The notes beneath the pieces are model-generated. The model ran no database searches. It worked only from the letters and a program-made list of their open reading frames with translations, and had not been told where the DNA came from. From positions 1 to 33,565 of the forward strand of contig NZ_JAEKEG010000109.1 of NCBI RefSeq assembly GCF_016651255.1: a DNA stretch of 33,565 bases, read 5' to 3'. Source of the stretch: Pseudomonas sp. TH10 (lineage in GTDB: Bacteria > Pseudomonadota > Gammaproteobacteria > Pseudomonadales > Pseudomonadaceae). Position numbers and translations under genes: made by a program. Numbering within the stretch: position 1 is the stretch's first letter; every line of letters starts with the position of its first letter. This document shows positions 16,119 through 26,135 of this stretch, piece by piece.

Positions 16119-18113
16119 TTAAGAGAAGAGACGTCGCTGTTGATAAATGTAATCAACAATATCCCCATCAGGTGCATAACCACTGACGGTTTCCCTAAGA
16201 AGCTGGCGGACGCGTGGATAGTCATCTTCCCCGACTGCGACAAGAAGTTCTTCAAGCTTCGCTTTCAACGATTCCCAAGAAAGATAATCTTCATTTGCAC
16301 GCATAATCATCGGGTGCTGAGTAGCGACTACATTATCGCCAATAAGCAACTCCTCATATAATTTTTCTCCTGGACGCAGCCCCGTAAATTCTACAGAGAT
16401 GTCACCATGAATATTCTTTTCAGATCTTACACTTAAGCCAGACAGATGGATCATTCTCTCTGCAAGCTCGATAATTTTGACGGGTTCGCCCATATCTAAT
16501 ACAAATACATCACCGCCTTGGCCCATCGAGCCAGCTTGGATCACCAACTGCGCGGCCTCAGGGATAGTCATAAAGTAACGCGTGATTTTAGGATGCGTAA
16601 CCGTAAGCGGACCGCCGGATTTAATTTGCTTATGAAACAACGGTATTACAGATCCAGACGAACCTAGAACATTGCCAAATCTAACCATAGTGAACCTGGT
16701 TTTATTAGGCTTCGGCTCGTTCGTAATATCGCGAAACATAACTGGAGCACGTTCGCAACTCAAAGCCTGAAGCGTGAGTTCAGCCAGGCGCTTGGTGCTG
16801 CCCATAACATTGGTCGGCCGCACAGCTTTATCAGTAGATATCAGTACGAAATTGTCAACACCAGCTTGCACTGCTGCCTGCGCGGTATATAACGTGCCTA
16901 TAACGTTGTTCAGCACTCCCTCAGCAATATTATGCTCGACCATTGGTACGTGTTTATAGGCCGCTGTGTGGTAAACCGTAGCAACTTGCCATGTTTTCAT
17001 TACATCTAAGAGTTTGTCCTGATTTTGAACCGAACCCAAGATCGGCAAAACGCGTACAGGTAAGGACTCACGAGCAACGCGTTGCTCTAGTTCCGAAAGT
17101 ATAGTGTAAAGATTGAATTCACTGTGTTCGAAAAGCAGAAGCGTCGTTGGGTGTAAAGCTATAATTTGACGGCATAGCTCAGATCCGATTGAGCCGCCTG
17201 CTCCCGTCACAAGGACCACTTGACCTTTGATACAATGTTCGAGTAACTCGCTCTGCGCAGGTACAGGATCCCTCCCAAGCAAATCGGCGATATCTACCTC
17301 CTGGATATCATCAACTTTAACTCGGCCGCTGGCCAGGTCCATGAAGCCTGGGATACTGCGTACATGTAACGGAAATCCTTCAAGAAATCCTAGAATCTCA
17401 CGTCTTCTTGCGCGGTTAGATGAAGGAATCGCTAATAGTATTTCTTGCGCGCCGGTAGATTCGATCATCTGCTGAACATGTTTAGGTTTGTACACATGCA
17501 GACCCGATATGACCCTATCAGCGATAGAACTATCATCGTCTATAAAGGCCACCGGCCTCATGACGCGACCCATTCGAAGTGCAGCCACGAGTTGGTTCCC
17601 TGCAGCTCCGGCTCCATATATTGCAACCCTAGTGAGCCCATTATCGCGATTAGTAAATGGAACATGTTGTGCAGCAGAAAACCAATCCCCTAAAAAATAC
17701 TGACGCATTGCCAGGCGTAATCCGCCAACCATGATCAGACTCAACCACCAGTAATTGAATATTATCGACCGAGGGACTACATTTTCATGGTTGCTATACC
17801 AGTATACAACCACACCAAGAATCAGAGAGGAAAGAGACACTGCTTTGATAATTGCTATTAATGCATCATTACCAAAATAGCGCATTACAGCGCGATACAT
17901 ACCAAACCGAATAAATAGTGGAATGGCTACAGCCGGGGCACTGAGAAACAACCATGCGTGCTGAACGAACGGGTTTGTCAGCTCATCAAGCCCGAGCCTC
18001 ACCACGAAAGCCATCCACAGGGCAAACCAAACTAATAGGGTATCGGTCAATACCTGAATAAGGCGCTTTTGACGGCGCGGTAAGCCGAGAAGGAACTCTC
18101 TCAATCTATCCAT
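16119..18113 (-). CDS. wbpM: UDP-GlcNAc 4,6-dehydratase WbpM
   Basis: 664 residues, essentially the length of Pseudomonas WbpM. The N-terminal part has four membrane helices (residues 20-135), followed by a CoA-binding-like domain (VAIYGAGAAGNQLVAALRMG) and the catalytic SDR domain (VTGAGGSIGSELC near 302). The active site has STDKA (426-430) and MGSTK (437-441), where methionine replaces the usual tyrosine, a known feature of this family. It converts UDP-GlcNAc to UDP-2-acetamido-2,6-dideoxy-4-ketohexose for QuiNAc or FucNAc residues. ATG 18113 was chosen because GGAGG lies four bases before it; an ATG at 18137 would add eight residues. Last gene of the minus-strand operon and an established marker of its end. 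Confidence 0.95.
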   Translation of the reverse strand: MDRLREFLLGLPRRQKRLIQVLTDTLLVWFALWMAFVVRLGLDELTNPFVQHAWLFLSAPAVAIPLFIRFGMYRAVMRYFGNDALIAIIKAVSLSSLILGVVVYWYSNHENVVPRSIIFNYWWLSLIMVGGLRLAMRQYFLGDWFSAAQHVPFTNRDNGLTRVAIYGAGAAGNQLVAALRMGRVMRPVAFIDDDSSIADRVISGLHVYKPKHVQQMIESTGAQEILLAIPSSNRARRREILGFLEGFPLHVRSIPGFMDLASGRVKVDDIQEVDIADLLGRDPVPAQSELLEHCIKGQVVLVTGAGGSIGSELCRQIIALHPTTLLLFEHSEFNLYTILSELEQRVARESLPVRVLPILGSVQNQDKLLDVMKTWQVATVYHTAAYKHVPMVEHNIAEGVLNNVIGTLYTAQAAVQAGVDNFVLISTDKAVRPTNVMGSTKRLAELTLQALSCERAPVMFRDITNEPKPNKTRFTMVRFGNVLGSSGSVIPLFHKQIKSGGPLTVTHPKITRYFMTIPEAAQLVIQAGSMGQGGDVFVLDMGEPVKIIELAERMIHLSGLSVRSEKNIHGDISVEFTGLRPGEKLYEELLIGDNVVATQHPMIMRANEDYLSWESLKAKLEELLVAVGEDDYPRVRQLLRETVSGYAPDGDIVDYIYQQRRLFS

Positions 18114-18202
18114 AAATCCTCCAATCAACCTACCCATCCTCTCAGAAATTTATCATTAACACATCTGAGCGTAAGAACAGAAGCCACGTCAATTTTTACA
18201 AA

Positions 18203-19222
18203 CTAGGAACGTACTTCTACTCCGCCTGCATTATATTTGAAGGCGATCAGAATTAAAGGCGAGTACGCAATGACGAGAGCCAAAACGCCATCTAGATATT
18301 CCACAGCTACTAGGTAGGCCAAAGGTAGAAGCCAAATTATATTTATTAATGCAACCCCAAGCGTTACATATAGGTGTTTTCCTACACGCCTAGAGGCGAA
18401 CTGATATGCATGACTTCTATGAGCCTCATACACTTTATCACCTCTAATCAGCCGCCGGATTAAAGTAAACGTAGCATCAACAATGAACACGCCAAGCAGA
18501 ACTATCCATACCCAGAAAAATTTTTGGGATAATGCCGCTGCCTGTAAAGAAAGCGTCGCGAGAATTAAACCTAAGAAACCACTCCCGGCATCACCCATGA
18601 ATATCTTTGCAGGTGGAAAATTCCAATATAGAAATCCGGTTACTGCAAAAGCTAGCAAGAGAGGAGCCCAAATTAGCTGCTCAATACCACCAACAAAGTA
18701 GAGTACAGCAGCGCTCAAGCAGACTGTAATAGCCTCGACGCTCGCTAAACCATCAATTCCATCCATAAAATTGTATAGGTTCAACATCCAGACGAGATAT
18801 AAAGCCCCAAAAACATACGACAGTACACCGAAGTTTAACTCAAAACCAAAAAAAACCAGGGGCGGTAAACTCGCGACCCAGTATAGAGCCCAAAACGCCG
18901 CCGTGAAGTGCCCCAACAACCTCCAACGAGCAGCGATATGTCCATGGTCATCGAGAAATCCGATCAGCGCTACTGCCCCGCCCGATCCTACTAGGCCAAT
19001 GACCTGCGCCCAGGGGAGATAACCTCCATAAGATAGCAGCGGGAGGAGCATCAAAAAACTCAACACAATAGCAACCCCACCTCCGCGCGGCGTAGGGATC
19101 GAGTGCGAACTCCGAAGATTTGGGATATCTATCAAACTATTATTGAGCGCGTACAAGCGAAGCATTCTTGTAAGAATCAGAGAAACGATAAAAATAATCG
19201 GTATGAGAAACCATGCGCTCAT
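18203..19222 (-). CDS. wbpL: Undecaprenyl-phosphate sugar-phosphate transferase WbpL
   Basis: 339 residues with about eleven membrane helices, MraY/WecA family. The catalytic aspartates are in IGFLDDHGHI, the NFMDGIDGLAS loop and FMGDAGSGFLG, and the cytoplasmic HRSHAYQ motif ends the substrate site. It moves a sugar-1-phosphate (in Pseudomonas, FucNAc- or QuiNAc-phosphate) to undecaprenyl phosphate and so starts each O-antigen unit. Its ATG overlaps the stop of the upstream reductase by four bases, so the sugar's maker and user are translationally coupled. wbpM follows after 89 bases. Confidence 0.93.
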   Translation of the reverse strand: MSAWFLIPIIFIVSLILTRMLRLYALNNSLIDIPNLRSSHSIPTPRGGGVAIVLSFLMLLPLLSYGGYLPWAQVIGLVGSGGAVALIGFLDDHGHIAARWRLLGHFTAAFWALYWVASLPPLVFFGFELNFGVLSYVFGALYLVWMLNLYNFMDGIDGLASVEAITVCLSAAVLYFVGGIEQLIWAPLLLAFAVTGFLYWNFPPAKIFMGDAGSGFLGLILATLSLQAAALSQKFFWVWIVLLGVFIVDATFTLIRRLIRGDKVYEAHRSHAYQFASRRVGKHLYVTLGVALINIIWLLPLAYLVAVEYLDGVLALVIAYSPLILIAFKYNAGGVEVRS

Positions 19223-20196
19223 AGAGTGGCGATTCCTTGGTAATGTTTAACTGTTTTATTCAGGGCTTCATCCACTGATACGGGTGGTATCCAGCCCAAT
19301 AAAGTTTTATTTTTCGTGATATCGACTTGAAGCGAACCGCATAATCTATCGGTCAATTTCGCCTTGCCCGCAATACTCGATGCGAATCTTATCACTCTCT
19401 CAGGAATCGGCAGGAGGATAGTATGACTACCCAACGCGCGCGACAGCTTCCTAAGAAGTTGCGTGGTTGACAGATCATCACCATCACTTACAAGGAATAT
19501 TTGATTCGCTGCCGCCGGATGAGACAAACAAACATTGACGAAATCAACCAGGTTATCCAGCGCAACTAAACTTCTTCTATTATTGATTGACCCAAATGGT
19601 AGCGGTATATTTTTTTCCAATATACGCATCATTGTCAAAAAATTCGCCTTAACACCTGGTCCATAAACTAACACGGGTCTAATTATTACCACCTGCATAT
19701 CGGAATCAGCCGCAATTTTTAGTAAGCCAATCTCGGCCTCATGCTTAGAAATACCATACTCATCTACAGGGGCTGCGAGGGAGTCAGCGGTATAGGGAAC
19801 TCCCGACGAAGTCGCTTCACCATTGACTTTGATAGAGCTAATAAACACAAATCGTTTAACACCCTTTTGAGCGGCTTGCCTCGCGAGATTCAACGTACCG
19901 TCGACATTAGTTTTTCGGAACTCAGCCAAAGGGTTCGCGGCCCGCTCGTTCATCACATGAACACGCGCTGCTGAGTGAACAATAATATCCACCCCATCCA
20001 AAGCTTGGGTCCAGCACTGTTGAGCGTCTAATTCACGAAATAATACAGAATTAAAAGTAGTAGACGCTCCCGCTCTCGGATCACGGGTGGCAACCTTAAT
20101 ATTAAAAATATCTCGATGAGCCATCTCGCGCAAAATTGCGCCCCCGACAAATCCAGAGGCTCCTGTCAACAAAACTGTTTCACGAGAAAATTCCAT
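19219..20196 (-). CDS. NAD-dependent 4-ketoreductase/epimerase, WbpV-like
   Basis: 325 residues, extended SDR family. TGASGFVGG at residues 11-19 binds the cofactor, HSAARVHVMNE follows, and Tyr147/Lys151 in EYGISKHE form the catalytic pair. The sequence pattern matches the WbpV/WreQ group, which reduces the 4-keto product of WbpM to UDP-QuiNAc or UDP-FucNAc. Its position directly before wbpL and wbpM, with a four-base overlap into wbpL, supports that role. Which C4 stereochemistry it makes cannot be read from sequence. A general UDP-glucose 4-epimerase label would be the alternative annotation. Confidence 0.82.
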   Translation of the reverse strand: MEFSRETVLLTGASGFVGGAILREMAHRDIFNIKVATRDPRAGASTTFNSVLFRELDAQQCWTQALDGVDIIVHSAARVHVMNERAANPLAEFRKTNVDGTLNLARQAAQKGVKRFVFISSIKVNGEATSSGVPYTADSLAAPVDEYGISKHEAEIGLLKIAADSDMQVVIIRPVLVYGPGVKANFLTMMRILEKNIPLPFGSINNRRSLVALDNLVDFVNVCLSHPAAANQIFLVSDGDDLSTTQLLRKLSRALGSHTILLPIPERVIRFASSIAGKAKLTDRLCGSLQVDITKNKTLLGWIPPVSVDEALNKTVKHYQGIATL

Positions 20197-20227
20197 TAAC
20201 TCACCAAAACTTCCAATAAGGAGCTGC

Positions 20228-21348
20228 TCACTGAAAATAGCTCATCAACCGATCATTTACTTGACGAGCATCAAAATCTTCTTGCGCAATTTTGAAGCTA
20301 TTCAATCCCATTATCTTAATCTGATCTGGATGCCTTATAAAATATAGCATTTTTTCGGCAAGCGCTTCCGGGGACCACGGGGGGACTATAAAGCCATTAA
20401 CCCCTCCCTTACCGTTTCCCGGCAACCAGGTACATCTGTGGTAATAACCGGACGACCAATAGCCATGGCTTCCTGAGTACTTCGAGGAACTCCCTCTCGA
20501 TAGGATGGAAGCACAAACACACTGGAGTTAGAAAGCCAGCCAGCTACGTTGTCAACGTGACCACGGTGATCTACCAATCCCTCACTGACTAATTTGCTGA
20601 CATCGCTCAAGCTCAGACCGCCGGGATTTGTCTCATCCAGACCACCCAACATCACAAATGTAGCGGAGTCTGACTTCGATCTGACTAATCGTGCGGCCTC
20701 AATGAATTCGTTTATCCCTTTCTCCGCAAGCAAGCGACCGACAAAGATAAAGCTTACGGGGCTGACTGGAGGTTCAGAATAAGGATAATTCCGCAAATTC
20801 AATCCAATACCGCCCAGCACGCTTATTTTTCGGACTTTAAGCTTGTGCTTTTCAATCAGATCGATAGGATCATCTTTGTTAAGAAAAATTATTCTTTCAA
20901 GAAAAGGAAATGAAATTCTGTACAAAAAAACCTGTACGCATTTCAAAATCCTTCCTTTCAACGATGCTCCCTCAGGCTTCTCGGTGAAGACATAACCAAG
21001 GCCTTCAAGCATACCAATGCGTCTCTTAACACCCGCCATTGCAGCGGCTAATGTTCCAAAAATCACAGGCTTTGAGAAGTAGCTGAAGACAAGGTCCGGC
21101 GAAATTTTTTTGATAAGTTTTGACAGTTTATAAGTATTTAAAATGTCGCCAAATGGATTCAGGCCCGCCCGACTGAAAATGTAGTCAACAGGCTCAGCTC
21201 CAAGAGCTCTAACTTTTGCCCGCGTTTCAGCGTCGAAGTCAAGCGCAAAGGCATAAACCTGATCTCCCCTTGCCACCAATGCCTGAATCAAATCGGCCCT
21301 GAATCCAAGAACACAAGCCGCTGTGGTCCCTATCAACACTATCTTCAT
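20228..21348 (-). pseudogene. Glycosyltransferase family 4, one apparent base deletion
   Basis: The main frame from ATG 21348 encodes a GT-B enzyme: an N-terminal acceptor domain (MKIVLIGTTAACVLGFRADL), FIFVGRLLAEKGINEF in the donor domain, and the EGVPRSTQE block (E-x7-E). It breaks off at REGLMAL. Adding one G at the run 20401-20404 continues NGFIVPPWSPEALAEKMLYF to a stop at 20228, giving 373 residues, a normal length. It transfers an activated sugar onto the lipid-linked O-unit at the cytoplasmic face; PglA-like N-acetylgalactosaminyl transferases are the nearest resemblance I can offer. It lies 31 bases before the reductase gene in the same operon. The 158 bases upstream hold nothing recognisable. 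Confidence 0.85.
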
Positions 21349-21506
21349 TTAAAGATCCATTCGTCGTAGCAAACGAGCTTGCTCCAATACGTCGCAGATC
21401 AAACAGGCGGCGATCAGTCCGCTCATCAGAACACCTGCTGAAAATCGTAGTTGGCGCATCAAATGAACACGATACCATGCCTTAGGCGCGGTCTGTTAAT
21501 ACCAGT

Positions 21507-22610
21507 TCATCGAGGTGTCGCTGGCGCCGAATAGAGATTTACCCAAGTGGTGACAACATTATCGAGAGAATACCTCTCAATCACCCTATCTCTGGCCTGA
21601 ACGCCCAAAATTTCAGCATCACGAGGGCCAAAATCGAGCGCTCGTCTCACTGCTGTAGCTAAGGCATTAGCGTCACCGGGCGAAACTACCAAGCCTTGGT
21701 CACCAACCACCTCCTTAACGCCGCCGCTGTCTGTAACAACGACCACCCGTTCTGTGGCCATCGCTTCAGCGACGACCAGTCCGAAACCCTCCCAGGCCGA
21801 TGACAGAACGTAGACATCAGCACAACTGTAGAAATCTGATACGTTGTCCCGAACTCCTAAAAATCTAACTCGGTTATGTATGGACAATTGAATAGATAAA
21901 TTGACCAGTTTCTCCTTTAATTCACCATCGCCCACAATCCAAAGTTTAAGCGTATCGTCATCTCTGCATAGGATTTGGAAAGCACGCAGCAGGTTAGGAT
22001 AGTCTTTAGCTTCAACAAGTCGACCTACAGCAAGAATTAATTTATCTCCAGCCTCGACTCCCTCAGCACTTCGAATCAAGGAACGAGCAGATTCGTTGAA
22101 CATAAATTTTTGAGTATCGATACCATTAGGCACCACCAACATTTCACCGCTTTTTACAGCCCCTTTAGCCTCAAACGCCTGAACGGCGCCACTACTGACA
22201 TTAGTAGTTACATCCGCGAGAAAGTTGGTCGCGCGATATGCCAGCATTCGCAACTTGCCACCCTCGTTGTTGCTGTGGGCTGTACATATAAGTCGTGGAA
22301 TAGAGGTAATGACTCTTACCAACCGAGCCAAGAGATTAGCGTGGACCATATGAGAATGCACTACATCCGGCTTGAAAGATTTGATCACCGCACGTAAAGC
22401 GAAGAGGCATGATATAAGACTGCGAAGCGATTTTGCGCCTCCCAACCCTATAACCTCAAAAGGCTCGTTAGAAGATAGCAAGCGACCAGAACCGGTAAGA
22501 TACACAACTTTGACATGATGATCGCGAGCAACTAGGCGCTGAGCCAAGTCAAGCACCTGACGCTCCGCACCACCGACATCCAGACTAGTGATGAAAAATA
22601 ATATCTTCAT
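21507..22610 (-). CDS. Glycosyltransferase family 4
   Basis: 367 residues, GT-B fold. It begins ITSLDVGGAERQVLDLAQRL, the typical acceptor-side start, and carries VPNGIDTQKF, LAVGRLVEAKDYPNLLRAF and the donor-site EGFGLVVAE (E-x7-E). It should add one sugar to the growing O-antigen unit using a nucleotide-sugar. The specific donor cannot be told. Its ATG overlaps the stop of the GT2 gene upstream by four bases, so the two transferases are translated together. Confidence 0.92.
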   Translation of the reverse strand: MKILFFITSLDVGGAERQVLDLAQRLVARDHHVKVVYLTGSGRLLSSNEPFEVIGLGGAKSLRSLISCLFALRAVIKSFKPDVVHSHMVHANLLARLVRVITSIPRLICTAHSNNEGGKLRMLAYRATNFLADVTTNVSSGAVQAFEAKGAVKSGEMLVVPNGIDTQKFMFNESARSLIRSAEGVEAGDKLILAVGRLVEAKDYPNLLRAFQILCRDDDTLKLWIVGDGELKEKLVNLSIQLSIHNRVRFLGVRDNVSDFYSCADVYVLSSAWEGFGLVVAEAMATERVVVVTDSGGVKEVVGDQGLVVSPGDANALATAVRRALDFGPRDAEILGVQARDRVIERYSLDNVVTTWVNLYSAPATPR

Positions 22611-23395
22611 GATAACCTTTTAAGCATTACATAGATGCAACACTGGATAGAACGTATTGCATACTTAATTTTATAAAAAAAACTTTTCTCCCTGGCAATT
22701 TGAGACCAATAAAAAGTTAAAAACCCAATAGGATTTTTTCGCAAGTTAGATGAGAAGTTATTTGAATAACCATCTTCCAAATAATCACACAGATAAATTA
22801 CTGTATTCCCATGAATACGAATACGTCCTTCATCCCCTATTTTGTTCCATATATACAGTTCTGGCACAAATTTCTCCGCGCCAAATACAGGAAACTTGTA
22901 CCGCAGGAGTAGCTCCGTCTTAAATACATACGCGAGATCCCCCTTAAATAGATGGCCCGCTTCAGTGGGCGACAGATATTTAGGACAATCATCTTGGTCG
23001 ACTCTCGCGCCAACTAAACTCATGTCAAAAAACGCTTTACGGTAGCACCATCCAACAACGTCTCTATCGGCTTGACCTTGAATCTCTGCTGTCACTGTTT
23101 CAACAGCAGATGAAACCAAAGCATCATCGCTATCAACTATCAAAATCCACGGTGTCAACGCATTCTGGGCGCCGGTATTTAACGCAACATGCTTACCACC
23201 ATTTTTCTGCTGAATCACTCTGATCGGGAATGGTGATGCTTCGGAAATCTCATTTAGTAATTTTGGCGTATCGTCGACACTCCCATCGTCAACGACTACC
23301 CACTCAAAATCCAGGCAGCTTTGAGCACAAAGACTGCTATATAATCTCGGAATGGTTGACGCTCGATTATAAGTCGCAGTGACGATAGTAATCAT
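22607..23395 (-). CDS. Glycosyltransferase family 2
   Basis: 262 residues, GT-A fold. MITIVTATYNRASTIPRLYS, VVVDDGSVDDT and the metal-binding VDSDD motif near residue 108 define the family. KHVALNTGAQNA also fits. The C-terminal part has no long membrane helix, so it is a soluble or peripheral cytoplasmic transferase. It overlaps wzx upstream and the GT4 gene downstream by four bases each. Donor sugar unknown; rhamnose from the rfb pathway is one possibility since many rhamnosyltransferases belong to this family. Confidence 0.92.
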   Translation of the reverse strand: MITIVTATYNRASTIPRLYSSLCAQSCLDFEWVVVDDGSVDDTPKLLNEISEASPFPIRVIQQKNGGKHVALNTGAQNALTPWILIVDSDDALVSSAVETVTAEIQGQADRDVVGWCYRKAFFDMSLVGARVDQDDCPKYLSPTEAGHLFKGDLAYVFKTELLLRYKFPVFGAEKFVPELYIWNKIGDEGRIRIHGNTVIYLCDYLEDGYSNNFSSNLRKNPIGFLTFYWSQIAREKSFFYKIKYAIRSIQCCIYVMLKRLS

Positions 23396-24636
23396 TTTTT
23401 ATCACCATTTAATGACTGGAGTGTCATTTTTGCCACAACGGCTATCAATGCGAAGAATAGACAAATCTCAGCAAGAACGAATCCAAAAACCACTCCATCA
23501 ACTCCATACCAAATAGAGAGAGCAGCAGCCATCAAAATTGACAGAATTGAAAAAAACATAATAAGGCCACTAGTTATTCTATCTTTGCCCATCGGTATTA
23601 ACATACATAACCCGAGAGCCTGATTAGCCAATCTAAAAGGTATAATCCAGACGAATATCTTAAGTATACTACTGGCCACTAAATATTCTTGACCTAGAAC
23701 ACTTCTAATTAGAAAGTCTCCGACAAAAAATATCGCGCTCGATGCGAATACTCCGGCAATAAACATTCCTAACACAATAAACAATGATAGACGGATTGTA
23801 TTTTGTTTGGATGAAAGATATTGCCTGTTCAGATAAGGAAAAAAGCCAATCAAAACAGGATTAACGAAACCCACGAAACCACGAATAATTTTCTCGGCCG
23901 GGACATACGATGCTACAGCAACGTGGCCAGATGTGGCGCCAACCAAAGACGGTCCAGCGCTTAGGAGTATATTATTCGAACTCTTATATATAAACACATG
24001 AAAACCAATTTTTAGCTGCTGCAAGCCACCGTGAAAACTAAAAATCAGTCGCCCTACCTTTTTCAAACACAGTGCGTTCCCCAGGATCGTATTCAACAAC
24101 CCCAAACTAGACATTATACAGAGCGCTAAAAATGCGTCATCCGCAGAGTTCACGAACAAAAACAATAACAGCAGGCTCGCGAAACGCAACAAAACTTCCA
24201 TTATTACAACAAAGCTTATTTTCTCCAAGCCTTGAAAGAACCAAAATGGACTAAACCCGAACGCCAAGAAATACAAGAACCCTAGAAAGATCAGTTTTGC
24301 ATCAAAAAAATATGACCCTTTAATAAGGCAGACTACCGTACCAATCAGTGCAACTATTGCTACAATCAGAAGCTTAGCGGAGAAAATTTCCCCATATATT
24401 CTTGCGAGAGATTGTTTTTCACCACTCGCCAGTGCTATCTGTCTAGAACCGCTTAGAGAAAACCCGTACTCCACTACTAATGAAGACAGCAACGCCACAG
24501 ACTGGATAAGAACTACTTTTCCATACTCTTGGACGCCCAACGCCCTTGCTAGCACGGGAATTTCAAGAATGGGTATTAGATAAGCGCATAACTGTGCAAA
24601 AAACAGCAATCCCATATTTTTAATCAGATACTTCAC
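23392..24636 (-). CDS. wzx: O-antigen flippase Wzx
   Basis: 414 residues, almost entirely hydrophobic, with about twelve membrane helices and the MATE/Wzx-like opening KNMGLLFFAQLCAYLIPILE followed by IPVLARALGVQEYG. It should flip the lipid-linked repeat unit from the cytoplasmic to the periplasmic face. The start is GTG at 24636, overlapping the wzy stop as GTGA, and the stop overlaps the GT2 start. Flippase sequences diverge widely, so the assignment rests on topology, the conserved N-terminus and its place beside wzy. Confidence 0.9.
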   Translation of the reverse strand: MKYLIKNMGLLFFAQLCAYLIPILEIPVLARALGVQEYGKVVLIQSVALLSSLVVEYGFSLSGSRQIALASGEKQSLARIYGEIFSAKLLIVAIVALIGTVVCLIKGSYFFDAKLIFLGFLYFLAFGFSPFWFFQGLEKISFVVIMEVLLRFASLLLLFLFVNSADDAFLALCIMSSLGLLNTILGNALCLKKVGRLIFSFHGGLQQLKIGFHVFIYKSSNNILLSAGPSLVGATSGHVAVASYVPAEKIIRGFVGFVNPVLIGFFPYLNRQYLSSKQNTIRLSLFIVLGMFIAGVFASSAIFFVGDFLIRSVLGQEYLVASSILKIFVWIIPFRLANQALGLCMLIPMGKDRITSGLIMFFSILSILMAAALSIWYGVDGVVFGFVLAEICLFFALIAVVAKMTLQSLNGDKK

Positions 24637-25869
24637 AATTTAGTGCTCATTTCTTGGGCCAACTCTGAGCTCTCGCCCATATTCGACAATCTCGACAGCC
24701 AAGACAACATGATTGCCCAATAGCCCCACTCAGACATCTCTGAACTCAGCGGATGAAAGAGCAACAAAAAACAGAAACATGAAGCGCCTAAATATGCTGC
24801 CAATTTGTAGTATGCAACAGGAGCAGCAGCAGGCCCGCTAAACCATTCTCGCAGCGCGAAAACAGCAGCGGGCTTAGTACAATAATAAGCAGCCCAATCT
24901 CGCCCAGCGCACCAAGGTCGCCTAAGATTGCTAAATACACATTATGGATAACCATAGGCTGTCCCGCTACTATAGAGGTCGAGCTTTGGAATCCACATCC
25001 TAAGGGTAGGCAAGCCTCAGCATTTAATATGCCATCGCTGAGCATTTTCGACCTAATTGGATCGCCTTCGAACAATCTGTTTACTACGAGGAGCGACTTC
25101 CCATCCAGAAATCCATGAATAGCGTCTAGATTAAAAACTGCAAATAGACCGAACAGTAAAATTAATATCGATACAATCGATAACATTCTTGCTGTATTTA
25201 ACAAAAATACTATTGAAGCGAATGCTATTATAATCACCGCAAACCATAGAAAACCTGTTCGACTTGAATCGGCTAACAGCAAATAAACCGACGACACCAA
25301 CACAAACGTTGTAATCATGATTCTAGATATAGGACTGCTTAGCATCTTAGCAATCATAAACGCACAAAAAAAGCGCTTGTTTTCCACAGAACTCCAGGAT
25401 ACGCAAACAGGCTACCTTGTCGCCCATCTCCTAAAACTATATAGTAATCGCTCAACCAGTATTTGGATATGATGAACACCACTAACCCAATACCCGTCGC
25501 AGTAGCTGAAATCCGATAGAAGTCGTCAATATCTAAGAACTGCGAGTTGGCATAAACAACCACGAAGACGGCGTAAATCATAATAAATTTCGCCGCTTGA
25601 TAAGCAGTATATGCATCTGCATTTGCGAGCCCGGCTATTAACAAAGCCAATACTAAAATAGCAAAACCAAAACTTGCGCACAAAAAAACTATATCTTTAT
25701 AAATCCGCCCAGCTTTTACAACTAGTGCCCCAGATGCCAGAACCAAGCCCCATAACGCCCAATATCCGAAAGGCGTTATAACGTTTCGCAAATCACCAAG
25801 AACCACGAGCGCGCATGCTGAAAGAACAATATAAAACGGCATCCTTTGCTTTGTAGTAATATTGCTCAC
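24633..25869 (-). pseudogene. wzy: O-antigen polymerase Wzy, two apparent base deletions
   Basis: Three frames join into one polytopic membrane protein. From ATG 25869 the first ends at WKTSAFFVRL; one extra T in the run 25366-25372 continues FFCAFMIAKMLSSPISRIM. A second shift near 24820 leads to AYYKLAAYLGAS and FHPLSSEMSEWGYWAIMLSW, ending at 24633. The rebuilt protein has 412 residues. It has ten or more helices and a large periplasmic loop with GCGFQSSTSIVAGQPMVIHN, resembling the Wzy_C/O-antigen ligase region. Because the waaL ligase is normally elsewhere and wzx follows with a GTGA overlap, polymerase is the best call. The enzyme links repeat units in the periplasm. Confidence 0.82.
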
Positions 25870-26135
25870 GCCCCGGCCACTCTAGATTTATTAATCATGA
25901 TTAAAATTAATTTCCACTCGTGATCGGCATACGCTCATATGTGAGACGGTCGAATTATAACCTAAGGAGCTCACTGCAGCTTTATGCCCCTTGGCATCGT
26001 GATCCCGCTTGCAGCAGATGCCCTTTAACGAGCGGGCATCTACATCAGTTATACATATCGCACAATTGGCACCTGCTGACAGTATCAGCACGTATGCTTA
26101 AATCAAAATACGCGGAATAGCTACCGTTGGCACCT
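25870..26135. other. Structured gap between wzz and wzy
   Basis: 266 bases without a credible gene (short frames lack ribosome sites). Three hairpin-forming repeats lie close together: TGCC/GGCA at 25985-25996, GATGCCC/GGGCATC at 26017-26040 and TGCTGA/TCAGCA at 26074-26090. On the minus strand TATAAT occurs just after them (about 25953-25958) without a good -35. It may be a leader or attenuator between wzz and the polymerase operon. Confidence 0.45.

Noticed and set aside
25891..26091. 66-codon minus-strand frame between wzz and wzy
   Set aside because: No ribosome site, unlikely composition, and it runs through the hairpin cluster.
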